Shown: positions 14,464 through 20,983 of the stretch, piece by piece
Layout: every line of letters begins with the position of its first letter
Position numbering within the stretch: the first letter of the stretch is position 1
Assembly: GCA_005779525.1 (NCBI GenBank)
Contig: SXIZ01000135.1
Coordinates: forward strand, 1 to 21,372
Direction of reading: 5' to 3'
DNA from: Methylococcaceae bacterium
GTDB taxonomy: Bacteria; Pseudomonadota; Gammaproteobacteria; Methylococcales; Methylomonadaceae
Length of the DNA stretch: 21,372 nucleotides
Made by a program: the position numbers and the translations under genes
The notes under the pieces: model-generated
The model's database searches: none
What the model was told of the DNA's origin: nothing
The model's input: the letters and a program-made list of their open reading frames with translations, nothing else

Positions 14464-15942
14464 ATGTCAGCTATGACAAAAGAAGAAACCGAAGCGCTTA
14501 TTCAGGAAGTGCTAGAAATTTACCCAGAAAAAGCACGCAAAGACCGTGTTAAGCATTTGGCGGTAAACGACCAAAGTCTGGAAAAATCCAATAAATGTAT
14601 TACCTCAAACCGTAAATCTCTACCAGGTGTGATGACCATCCGTGGTTGTGCTTACGCAGGTTCAAAAGGGGTGGTCTGGGGTCCGATCAAAGATATGATC
14701 CACATCTCTCATGGCCCGGTCGGCTGCGGACAATATTCGCGTGCGGGTCGTCGTAACTATTATGTGGGTACGACTGGGGTTAATACCTTCGGTACGATGA
14801 ATTTCACCTCGGATTTCCAAGAAAAAGTCATCGTGTTTGGCGGCGACAAAAAACTGGCCAAAGCGATTGATGAAATCGAGACGTTATTTCCTTTAAACAA
14901 AGGTATCTCCATACAATCAGAATGCCCGATTGGTTTGATTGGTGATGATATTGAAGCGGTCGCTAAAGTTAAAAAGAAAGAACACGGTAAAACCATTGTG
15001 CCAGTGCGTTGCGAAGGTTTCCGTGGGGTATCACAATCGTTAGGTCATCATATAGCCAATGACGCTATCCGCGACTGGGTATTAGAAAATCGTGATGGCG
15101 ATGAAAGCTTCCCCATAACCCCTTACGATGTATCGGTCATCGGTGACTACAATATCGGTGGCGATGCTTGGGCATCACGTACGTTGTTAGAAGAAATGGG
15201 TTTACGCGTCGTTGCACAATGGTCTGGTGACGGTACGATTGCAGAAATTGAAAAAACGCCAAAAGTGAAATTGAACCTGATTCACTGCTACCGTTCAATG
15301 AACTATATCGCGCGGCATATGGAAGAAAAATACCATATCCCCTGGATTGAATATAACTTCTTTGGCCCAACCAAAATTGCTGAATCGTTACGTCGTATCG
15401 CAGCGCATTTTGACCAAAGCATTATCGACGGTGCAGAGCGTGTGATTGCACGTTACGAAGCCGAATACAATGCGGTGATCGAAAAATACAAACCACGTCT
15501 ACAAGGCAAACGCGTGATGTTATACATCGGCGGCTTACGTCCACGTCACGTGATCGGTGCCTATGAAGATTTGGGTATGGAAGTGGTCGGTACCGGATAT
15601 GAATTCGGACATAACGATGACTATGATCGTACCATCAAAGAAATGGGCAATGCGACCTTGTTATATGACGATGTCACTGGTTATGAATTCGAAGAGTTCG
15701 TGAAAAAAGTCCAACCTGATTTAGTCGGCTCAGGCGTTAAAGAAAAGTACATTTTCCAAAAAATGGGTGTGCCTTTCCGTCAAATGCACTCTTGGGATTA
15801 TTCTGGCCCTTATCATGGTTATGACGGTTTTGCCATCTTCGCTCGCGATATGGATATGACCATTAATAACCCCTGCTGGAAAAACATTAAAGCACCTTGG
15901 AAAACAGATGCTGCTAGCGAACCGGTAAAAGCGGTCGCGTAA
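14464..15942 (+). CDS. nifD: Nitrogenase MoFe protein alpha subunit
   Basis: A 492-residue subunit, the same length as the A. vinelandii protein, forming the alpha2beta2 dinitrogenase that reduces N2 to ammonia. P-cluster ligands are Cys62 (TIRGCAYAGS), Cys88 (GPVGCGQYS) and Cys154 (SECPIGLIG). FeMo-cofactor ligands are Cys275 (LIHCYRSMNYI) and His442 (RQMHSWDYSGPYHG). Substrate-pocket residues Val70 and His195 are preserved in SKGVVWG and QSLGHHIAND, and Arg96 in YSRAGRRN. The two Cys/His cofactor ligands and the GYEFGHNDDYDRT block identify the molybdenum NifD rather than VnfD or AnfD. AGGAGG lies just before the ATG. It is separated from nifH by 140 bases with hairpins and from nifK by 189 bases with more. 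No damage is seen in the frame. Confidence 0.98.
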   Translation: MSAMTKEETEALIQEVLEIYPEKARKDRVKHLAVNDQSLEKSNKCITSNRKSLPGVMTIRGCAYAGSKGVVWGPIKDMIHISHGPVGCGQYSRAGRRNYYVGTTGVNTFGTMNFTSDFQEKVIVFGGDKKLAKAIDEIETLFPLNKGISIQSECPIGLIGDDIEAVAKVKKKEHGKTIVPVRCEGFRGVSQSLGHHIANDAIRDWVLENRDGDESFPITPYDVSVIGDYNIGGDAWASRTLLEEMGLRVVAQWSGDGTIAEIEKTPKVKLNLIHCYRSMNYIARHMEEKYHIPWIEYNFFGPTKIAESLRRIAAHFDQSIIDGAERVIARYEAEYNAVIEKYKPRLQGKRVMLYIGGLRPRHVIGAYEDLGMEVVGTGYEFGHNDDYDRTIKEMGNATLLYDDVTGYEFEEFVKKVQPDLVGSGVKEKYIFQKMGVPFRQMHSWDYSGPYHGYDGFAIFARDMDMTINNPCWKNIKAPWKTDAASEPVKAVA

Positions 15943-16115
15943 CTTGTATCGTGGGTGCGATCAAACGTACCCACGTCAAGTGTTTGAACTAGAGATGTGG
16001 GCATACTTGCCCACTCGACACCCGCTGTAGGGTAATGCTCCTGCTTACCCGCAATGAACTGCCAACGGTACGTCCCCTCGTACCCACACTCAACACGTCG
16101 TCCACAGATGAGTGG
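15942..16115 (+). promoter_or_regulatory. Array of hairpins between nifD and nifK
   Basis: Four hairpins follow one another at roughly 16-base intervals. H1: CGTGGGT (15950-15956) and ACCCACG (15969-15975), with an outer stem ACTTG/CAAGT (15942-15946, 15977-15981). H2: GTGGGCA (15997-16003) and TGCCCAC (16008-16014). H3: GGGTAA (16030-16035) and TTACCC (16045-16050). H4: GGTACG (16067-16072) and CGTACC (16079-16084). A weak fifth, CCAC/GTGG, lies at 16102-16115, just before the nifK ribosome site. CGTACCCAC occurs twice (15966-15974 and 16079-16087), so H1's left arm could instead pair near H4. nifD and nifK usually lie much closer, so a 189-base structured spacer is notable. Confidence 0.65.
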
Positions 16116-16131
16116 CGCGTTAGGAGATACT

Positions 16132-17703
16132 ATGAGCCAACAAGTCGATAACATTCAACCCAGTTATCCGTTATTCAGAACCGATGAGTACAAAGATAAT
16201 CTGACAAACAAACGTGAGCAATACGAAGAACGTCACCCACAAGAAACCATTGATGAAGTGTTTCAATGGACGACTACTCAAGAATATCAAGAGTTGAACT
16301 TTAACCGTGAAGCAATTACGGTGAATCCAGACAAAGCATGCAAACCTTTAGGCGCAGTGCTATGAGCGTTAGGCTTTGAAAAAACCATGCCCTATGTGCA
16401 CGGTTCACAAGGTTGCGTCGCTTACTTCCGGACCTACTTTAACCGTCATTTTAAAGAGCCAATTTCTTGCGTATCCGATTCTATGACTGAAGATGCTGCG
16501 GTATTCGGTGGTCAGAAAAACATGTTTGCGGGCTTAGAAAATGCTAAAGCCTTGTATAAACCTGAAATGATTGCGGTATCGACGACCTGTATGGCAGAGG
16601 TTATTGGGGACGACTTAAATGCGTTTATCAATAATGCTAAAAAAGAAGGCCACATTGAACAAGAATTTCCAACACCGTTTGCGCATACACCTAGCTTCGT
16701 AGGGAGTCATACTACGGGTTGGGACAATATGTTTGAAGGCATTGCCCGCTACTTTACTCTGAACTTTATGGAGAACAAAGTCGTCGGTTCCAACAAAAAA
16801 ATCAATTTTGTCCCAGGCTTTGAAACCTATTTAGGCAACTTCCGTGTCATTCACCGCATTATGAAAGAATTCGGTGCAGACTACACGTTATTAAGTGATC
16901 CTACAGAAGTGCTAGACACCCCTGCAGATGGTGAATTCCGTATGTATGCGGGCGGCACCACGATGGACGAAGTCAAAGATGCGCCCAATGCAATTGACAC
17001 CATTTTGTTGCAACCTTGGCAGTTGGAAAAAACTAAAAAATACGTACAAACCACTTGGAAACACGATGTACCTAAACTCAACATCCCTATGGGTTTAGAA
17101 TGGACGGATGCTTTGGTGATGAAAATTGCAGAATTGTCAGGTAAACCCGTGCCCAAATCTTTGGAGTTGGAACGTGGTCGGTTGGTTGACATGATGACTG
17201 ATTCTCATGCATGGTTACATGGTAAAAAATTCGCATTGTATGGTGATGCTGATTTTGCCTTGGGTATGACCAAATTCTTGCTAGAATTAGGTGCTGAAGT
17301 CACCGATGTGTTGGTAAACCACGCCAACAAACGTTACAAAAAAGCGGTTGAAGAAGTATTAGCGGCCTCACCTTATGGCAAAAATGCAACTGTCCATATT
17401 GGTCGTGACTTGTGGCATTTCCGCTCATTGATGTTTACTAACAAACCAGACTTTATGATTGGTAACTCTTACGGTAAATTTATTCAACGCGACACCAACT
17501 ACAAAGGTGGAGAGTTTGAAGTTCCTTTAATCCGTATTGGCTTCCCTATCTTTGATCGTCATCATTTACACCGCATGACTACCTTAGGTTATGAAGGCTC
17601 TATGTATATTTTGACTACTCTGGTTAACTGTGTACTCGAGCAGTTGGATAAAGAAACTAAAGGTATGGGAACCACAGACTATAACTACGACTTAGTGCGT
17701 TAA
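16132..17703 (+). CDS. nifK: Nitrogenase MoFe protein beta subunit with in-frame TGA at codon 78
   Basis: The full frame is 523 residues, the same length as A. vinelandii NifK. P-cluster ligands Cys70 (NPDKACKPLG), Cys95 (HGSQGCVAY), Cys153 (STTCMAEVIG) and the nearby Ser188 (HTPSFVGSH) are all present. The start ATG (16132) follows AGGAGA and matches the family's MSQQVD N-terminus. Codon 78 (16363-16365) is TGA, in LGAVL-*-ALGFEKT, where A. vinelandii and K. pneumoniae have Cys. The frame continues without any shift, and the downstream 445 codons are well conserved, so this is not an old pseudogene. Restart at the ATG at 16387 would lose Cys70 and give a non-functional beta subunit. An error, a fresh nonsense allele or UGA recoding are the alternatives; conventional annotation would split it at 16365 and 16387. 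Confidence 0.93.
16391..16412 (+). promoter_or_regulatory. Stem-loop downstream of the nifK TGA
   Basis: CCT (16391-16393) and TGTG (16395-16398), with A16394 bulged, pair with CACA (16406-16409) and AGG (16410-16412) around a 7-base loop CACGGTT. The loop begins 33 bases after the TGA. Bacterial SECIS elements are coding-region hairpins shortly after UGA, often with a bulged base and G/U in the loop. The bases also encode the conserved PYVHGSQG block, so the fold may be chance. Confidence 0.3.
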
Positions 17704-17735
17704 GTCTACCCCGCCACTGTTAAAGAAAGACCCAG

Positions 17736-17764
17736 CCCGGCAGGAAATACCTTGCCGGGTTTCT
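17736..17764 (+). terminator. Partial terminator/attenuator after nifK
   Basis: CCCGGCA (17736-17742) pairs with TGCCGGG (17753-17759), with a further GG/CC pair inside, then TTTCT. It lies 32 bases after the nifK stop and 41 bases before nifT. The short T tract suggests leaky termination, lowering expression of nifT and the genes after it relative to nifHDK. Confidence 0.7.
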
Positions 17765-17799
17765 CTGTTACAGCAGTAAAGCGAGAGTGAGGAGCGACC

Positions 17800-18012
17800 A
17801 TGCCCAGTGTAATGCTAAGAAAACGTGAAGATGGTAAGTTACTATTTTACGTAGCGAAAAAAGATTTGGAAGAAACCATTGAATCTTTGGAATTTGATAG
17901 CCCAGACAAATGGGGCGGAGAAGTGGTTTTAGGTGATGGCTCCAAGTATTTCTTTGAAATACTGGATACTCCCCCGCGGATTCCAATCACTTTACAAGCA
18001 AAACGTTTATAG
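17800..18012 (+). CDS. nifT: NifT/FixU family protein
   Basis: A 70-residue protein of the NifT/FixU family, which accompanies nifHDK in many diazotrophs; its role is not settled and mutants often fix nitrogen normally. The start MPSVMLRKREDGKLLFYVAKKDLEE and the block KWGGEVVLGDGSKYFFEI are characteristic, as is the short strand-rich layout. GAGGAG lies five bases before the ATG. It is followed after 12 bases by the ferredoxin gene, which has its own GGAGG, so the two are almost certainly co-transcribed. Confidence 0.93.
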   Translation: MPSVMLRKREDGKLLFYVAKKDLEETIESLEFDSPDKWGGEVVLGDGSKYFFEILDTPPRIPITLQAKRL

Positions 18013-18024
18013 AAGGAGGCCCTC

Positions 18025-18225
18025 ATGGCTTTATATATAGTTGCTGAAGAATGTATTTCCTGTGGTGACTGCAAACCTGTCTGTCCTACCGATTCGATTA
18101 AAGAAGGGGCGGTGGTGTTTGAAATTAACAAAAAAACCTGTACAGAATGTAACGGGGATTATGATGTTCCACAATGTGTAAAAGTATGTCCGATTGATAA
18201 TTGCATCTTGCCTTTAGTGGCATGA
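18025..18225 (+). CDS. 2[4Fe-4S] ferredoxin, FdxN type
   Basis: A 66-residue low-potential ferredoxin. The first cluster motif is CISCGDCKPVCP and the second is CTECNGDYDVPQCVKVCP, with the C-x2-C-x8-C-x3-C spacing of the FdxN/Alvin class that supplies electrons to NifH or serves nitrogenase cofactor assembly. Length and the C-terminal PIDNCILP closely resemble Rhodobacter capsulatus FdxN as I remember it. AGAAGGAGG precedes the ATG with ideal spacing. The stop codon is TGA, one of the proofs that TGA terminates in this genome. It lies between nifT and a structured intergenic region. Confidence 0.93.
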   Translation: MALYIVAEECISCGDCKPVCPTDSIKEGAVVFEINKKTCTECNGDYDVPQCVKVCPIDNCILPLVA

Positions 18226-18520
18226 GGCACAACACAAATTTAAAGTAAAAAAGTATTATCTTACAGCGTGTAGAACATCTTTTCCCTGTGGAGGATGTTA
18301 TAAAAGTCCAAATGTAGATTGGACTAACCAACAGGTAGTCCAACATTTTGAAGCTTCGAATGTTGGGTTACACGCTGTTCAACCGATTTTCCTACACCCT
18401 GCAAGGGAAAAAGGCACATTTGGATTTGTGAAGATACCTAGGCTTTAGTGGGTACTTCAGTGCGGATCAATGGGTCGCTGGGTATATCTCTTTCATAGAT
18501 AAATTGAGGAAGCTTAAGTT
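18226..18520. other. Ferredoxin to small nif-gene intergenic region
   Basis: Besides the multibranched structure at 18263-18378, this gap holds a smaller hairpin, GAAG and TACC (18430-18433, 18435-18438) against GGTA and CTTC (18451-18454, 18455-18458) with one bulged A. One forward frame is open across most of the gap but has no start codon. No consensus sigma54 promoter or NifA site was found, so the downstream genes probably rely on read-through from nifH. Confidence 0.5.
18263..18378 (+). ncRNA. Candidate multibranched structured RNA in the nif cluster
   Basis: A perfect 10-base closing stem (ACAGCGTGTA 18263-18272, TACACGCTGT 18369-18378) encloses three hairpins. P2: AACATC (18274-18279) and GATGTT (18294-18299), with inner CC/GG pairs. 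P3: TTGGACTA (18319-18326) and TAGTCCAA (18336-18343), perfect, extendable by AAATG/CATTT. P4: CAACATT (18341-18347) and AATGTTG (18359-18365). P3 and P4 share bases 18341-18343, so they may be alternatives. It lies in the 295-base leader of the next gene and is followed by a hairpin (18430-18458). It could be a regulatory leader or processing element; no known riboswitch was recognised. Confidence 0.45.
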
Positions 18521-18787
18521 ATGATCAGTCCAGAACAACTGCAACACATCGCCAGTTCGCTCAAGACCGTCACCCTGAATGAAGCGGCTATTTCTCAAAT
18601 ACGCGCCGATAACCCTGGAATTCATTTTACCTATTGTATGGACGATGATATTCCAGAGCTTGAACCAATGCTAGCTGGAGAAGGATTTAATCTGTACCTC
18701 ATCGATGGCCGCGAGCATTGTTTATGCCTAACAGCTAACTATGAAAATGCCACCGGTATTGTGATTGCTGAAGTTATACCAGAATAG
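18521..18787 (+). CDS. Small nif-associated protein of unknown function
   Basis: An 88-residue acidic protein. I do not know its function, but small proteins of this look lie between the nifHDKT genes and the LRV gene in other gammaproteobacterial diazotrophs, possibly the DUF6129 family. The N-terminal half is helical (ISPEQLQHIASSLKTVTLNEAAISQIRADNP), the middle is acidic (YCMDDDIPELEPMLAGEG), and the C-terminal half looks strand-rich (FNLYLIDGREHCLCLTANYENATGIVIAEVI). Three Cys residues (about 46, 68 and 70) could bind metal, although not in a classic pattern. GAGG lies just upstream of the ATG. It sits 13 bases before the LRV gene and follows a long structured leader. Confidence 0.8.
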   Translation: MISPEQLQHIASSLKTVTLNEAAISQIRADNPGIHFTYCMDDDIPELEPMLAGEGFNLYLIDGREHCLCLTANYENATGIVIAEVIPE

Positions 18788-18800
18788 GGTAGGGTAGTGT

Positions 18801-19565
18801 ATGGCTGAGCCGACTGATCCAGTTACTTTACCCGTTGCCGATTGCAGTCTGTGTCCTTTTCGCAGTAAAACCTTACTCATGGGACGCTGCATGCCGGGCG
18901 ATACCTGCGTGTTTATCGAAAGCGGTCGCCAGATTGATCGGTTTTTCCGTATGAATCCTGTATATGCCATCAATTATTTACAGGATAAATTCTGGGAACG
19001 GCGGGCAATCGCCGTGCGCTATGTCCCACAAAAAGCCTTAACCGAGCTAATCCATGACGAAGATGAAGTTGTTCGCCGTGCGGTAGCTTATCGCTTACCC
19101 ATCCAACAATTACATTTATTAATTGACGATAGTGATCGTGAAGTGCGCATGACGGTTGCAGATCGCATTGCGCCGGAGCATTTAGAACAATTGGCAAATG
19201 ATGAAGATTACATCGTGCGTCTTACGGTCGCTAAACGCTTACCCGCAGGTCGGTTATTCCGCTTCATCAAAGACCCAGATCCACAAGTGCGCAAACAAGT
19301 TGCCCAACGTTTACCCGAGGTCAGCTTAGGCTTAATGGCCAACGATGGCTCGGCGGATATTCGCCGTATCATCGCAGAACGCATGTCGGCAGAAGATGCG
19401 ATATTGCTCCTCCATGATTGTGACTGGGTGGTACGCTATACTGTTGCTCAAAAAGTTGCTACGCAACATCTCCCTCCGTTATTAGATGATCCTGAGCCTG
19501 ATGTGCGTGACTTGGCACAGCAGCGCCTTTCTTCAACGCATGCCCTGGATTCCACTCATGACTAA
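18801..19565 (+). CDS. LRV-type 4Fe-4S leucine-rich variant repeat protein
   Basis: A 254-residue cytosolic protein. The N-terminus has four Cys (15, 18, 30, 36; C-x2-C-x11-C-x5-C in CSLCPFRSK...GRCMPGDTC), the 4Fe-4S module of the LRV protein known from the A. vinelandii nif region. From about residue 65 it has seven full and one partial 24-residue repeats with the pattern D-x-D/D-x-x-V-R-x-x-V-A-x-R-L-P-x-x-x-L-x-x-L-x-x-D, for example DEDEVVRRAVAYRLPIQQL and DEDYIVRLTVAKRLPAGRL. These stack alternating alpha and 3-10 helices into a solenoid. Its role in nitrogen fixation is unknown; a binding or scaffold role in Fe-S handling is an inference. Its TAA overlaps the start of the next gene. 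Confidence 0.9.
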   Translation: MAEPTDPVTLPVADCSLCPFRSKTLLMGRCMPGDTCVFIESGRQIDRFFRMNPVYAINYLQDKFWERRAIAVRYVPQKALTELIHDEDEVVRRAVAYRLPIQQLHLLIDDSDREVRMTVADRIAPEHLEQLANDEDYIVRLTVAKRLPAGRLFRFIKDPDPQVRKQVAQRLPEVSLGLMANDGSADIRRIIAERMSAEDAILLLHDCDWVVRYTVAQKVATQHLPPLLDDPEPDVRDLAQQRLSSTHALDSTHD

Positions 19566-20520
19566 TTCACGCTTAGTGCTTGCTGGACAAGATATTACCG
19601 AGTGTTGCAAAAAAATCATCCCTGGACAAACCGATGAAGTCTTGCAAACTAAATTACAAAGTTTAATTCCCGACTACCCGATCCATTTAGCTTTGACAGG
19701 GGATGAATGGTATCGTCTCGGCGGCGTGGTTGACATGGAAGGTAAGCGTATTGCTAATGATTTGATAGAATGGGTCGAACGCACCTATATAGAATGCGGT
19801 CAAAACTTGCATACCCTGATTGAATATACCTTAGAACAAAAGCTGATTGCGACCAAACAAACGGGTAAAACTTTGTATTTTGTCGTGCAAACGGGCGAGC
19901 GTGCGGAAGACTTTACCCTGATTGAGATCGACAAAACGCTCGAAGTTTCCGATCGCATGTTAGTGGATGAACAAAATCCTCCGGAAGACTTGGAAGAATT
20001 TATCGATCCTTTGCAGCCATTTTGCATCGAAAGTTTTTGTTTTGGGCATTCACGTTATACCTATCGGCGTAAGACTGATGTCAAGTTATTCATGGAAGTC
20101 ATTAACGAACGCCACCCAGGAGAACATCCGGTGCAGCGCTTTATGGATGATTGGAATCGTAGTAGCGCGGGGCAAAAAAACCGCATGTCCGATGATTGGA
20201 TAATTCGCCCTTATCGACATACCGGACGTTTTGGCGAACAAATTGTGAATGTTGAAATCATCAACATCAACAAAAATAACTTGCCGCATTTAGAGGACTT
20301 TGCAGGTAAAAAAGGCAGTGCTCTCAGTAATGTACTCAATCGCTTTGATCGACAAGTCGGTTACCCGTTTGCATGGTACTTTTATATGCTCAAAGGCAAA
20401 TTAGTCTCTACCTACAGTGCCGAGTCGGTGTATCGTGATATTTCTGGCGACTTTGCTTACCTGCCCGAGCGCGACGAAGCGGTGCTGCGTGATTGGATTG
20501 CGACGCCATATAACGTTTAA
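19558..20520 (+). CDS. Conserved-looking nif-cluster protein of unknown function
   Basis: I do not recognise this 320-residue protein. The frame extends upstream to 19486, but that part lies within the LRV gene; the ATG at 19558 overlaps the LRV stop by eight bases and is the likely start. There is no signal peptide or membrane segment. Visible blocks are TGDEWYRLGGVVDMEGKRIA (about 50-70), a strand-rich KTLYFVVQTGERAEDFTLIEI (about 103-123), an acidic loop (DEQNPPEDLEEFIDP), then CIESFCFGHSRYTYRRKTDV and FAWYFYMLKGKLVSTYSAES towards the end. Several Cys (ITECC, CIESFCFG) do not form a standard Fe-S motif. It appears to be the last gene of the nif unit, because a 460-base gap follows. Confidence 0.82.
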   Translation: MTNSRLVLAGQDITECCKKIIPGQTDEVLQTKLQSLIPDYPIHLALTGDEWYRLGGVVDMEGKRIANDLIEWVERTYIECGQNLHTLIEYTLEQKLIATKQTGKTLYFVVQTGERAEDFTLIEIDKTLEVSDRMLVDEQNPPEDLEEFIDPLQPFCIESFCFGHSRYTYRRKTDVKLFMEVINERHPGEHPVQRFMDDWNRSSAGQKNRMSDDWIIRPYRHTGRFGEQIVNVEIININKNNLPHLEDFAGKKGSALSNVLNRFDRQVGYPFAWYFYMLKGKLVSTYSAESVYRDISGDFAYLPERDEAVLRDWIATPYNV

Positions 20521-20983
20521 TAATATAGTCAAGTAGACGTATAAGCGTTAATCAGGTAGGGTTCAACGAGTTTGTGCATGCAACTAGCTTAAGCATTCGG
20601 AATGACAAACGAATCGTTAGAATCTTCTCAAAAGCGCTTAAGTTGTCATAAATTTTATGGATCTATGCACAAGTAATCGCTGGGGGTAGATTTCTGCTCG
20701 CTTTAGTATTGATGATTGAGGCGATGAATTTTTGCACAATCCGCATTTAATAGTCTGAACGGCTTAGGGAGTAGGATGAGATAATGATTAGTGCGTAGCA
20801 GGGATTGCAGTCAGATACAGTTACATGATTTAATTACTTGAGTTTATTAGTCCAATCGGCTGTACTCTTCGGAGTCGACTAGCTCAATTAACCCCATATT
20901 CTGTAAACCCTCTGACAATGCTTGGTAACGATCTGATTCATTGAACAGATACGTGCATAATCATATTAAAAGGAATGCTTGCT
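20521..20983. other. Intergenic gap between the nif unit and hchA
   Basis: About 460 AT-rich bases. I find no strong terminator for the nif unit, no NifA site and no sigma54 promoter. A minus-strand frame at 20847-20960 translates into 37 protein-like residues (YLFNESDRYQALSEGLQNMG and onward to EEYSRLD) but lacks a start, so it may be a gene remnant or chance. The promoter of hchA must lie here. Confidence 0.5.

Noticed and set aside
2594..16035. TGTAGGGTAA shared by the repeat near 2600 and hairpin H3 near 16030
   Set aside because: A 10-base match is expected many times by chance in 21 kb, and the flanks do not continue to match.
16054..16131. Upstream extension of the nifK frame by 26 residues
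   Set aside because: The family N-terminus begins at the ATG at 16132, which has AGGAGA at proper distance; the extension lies in the hairpin array.
16363..17703. UGA read as Trp genome-wide (alternative genetic code)
   Set aside because: TGA is the natural stop of several well-conserved genes here, including nnr, amiC and the ferredoxin, at the expected protein ends.
16387..17703. A separate, shorter nifK starting at the internal ATG
   Set aside because: It would lack P-cluster ligand Cys70 and the N-terminal region, no ribosome site precedes it, and the frame is continuous with the upstream part.
18216..18449. Open forward frame of about 75 codons after the ferredoxin
   Set aside because: It has no ATG, GTG or TTG near its beginning and no ribosome site; the interval is better explained by the inverted repeats.
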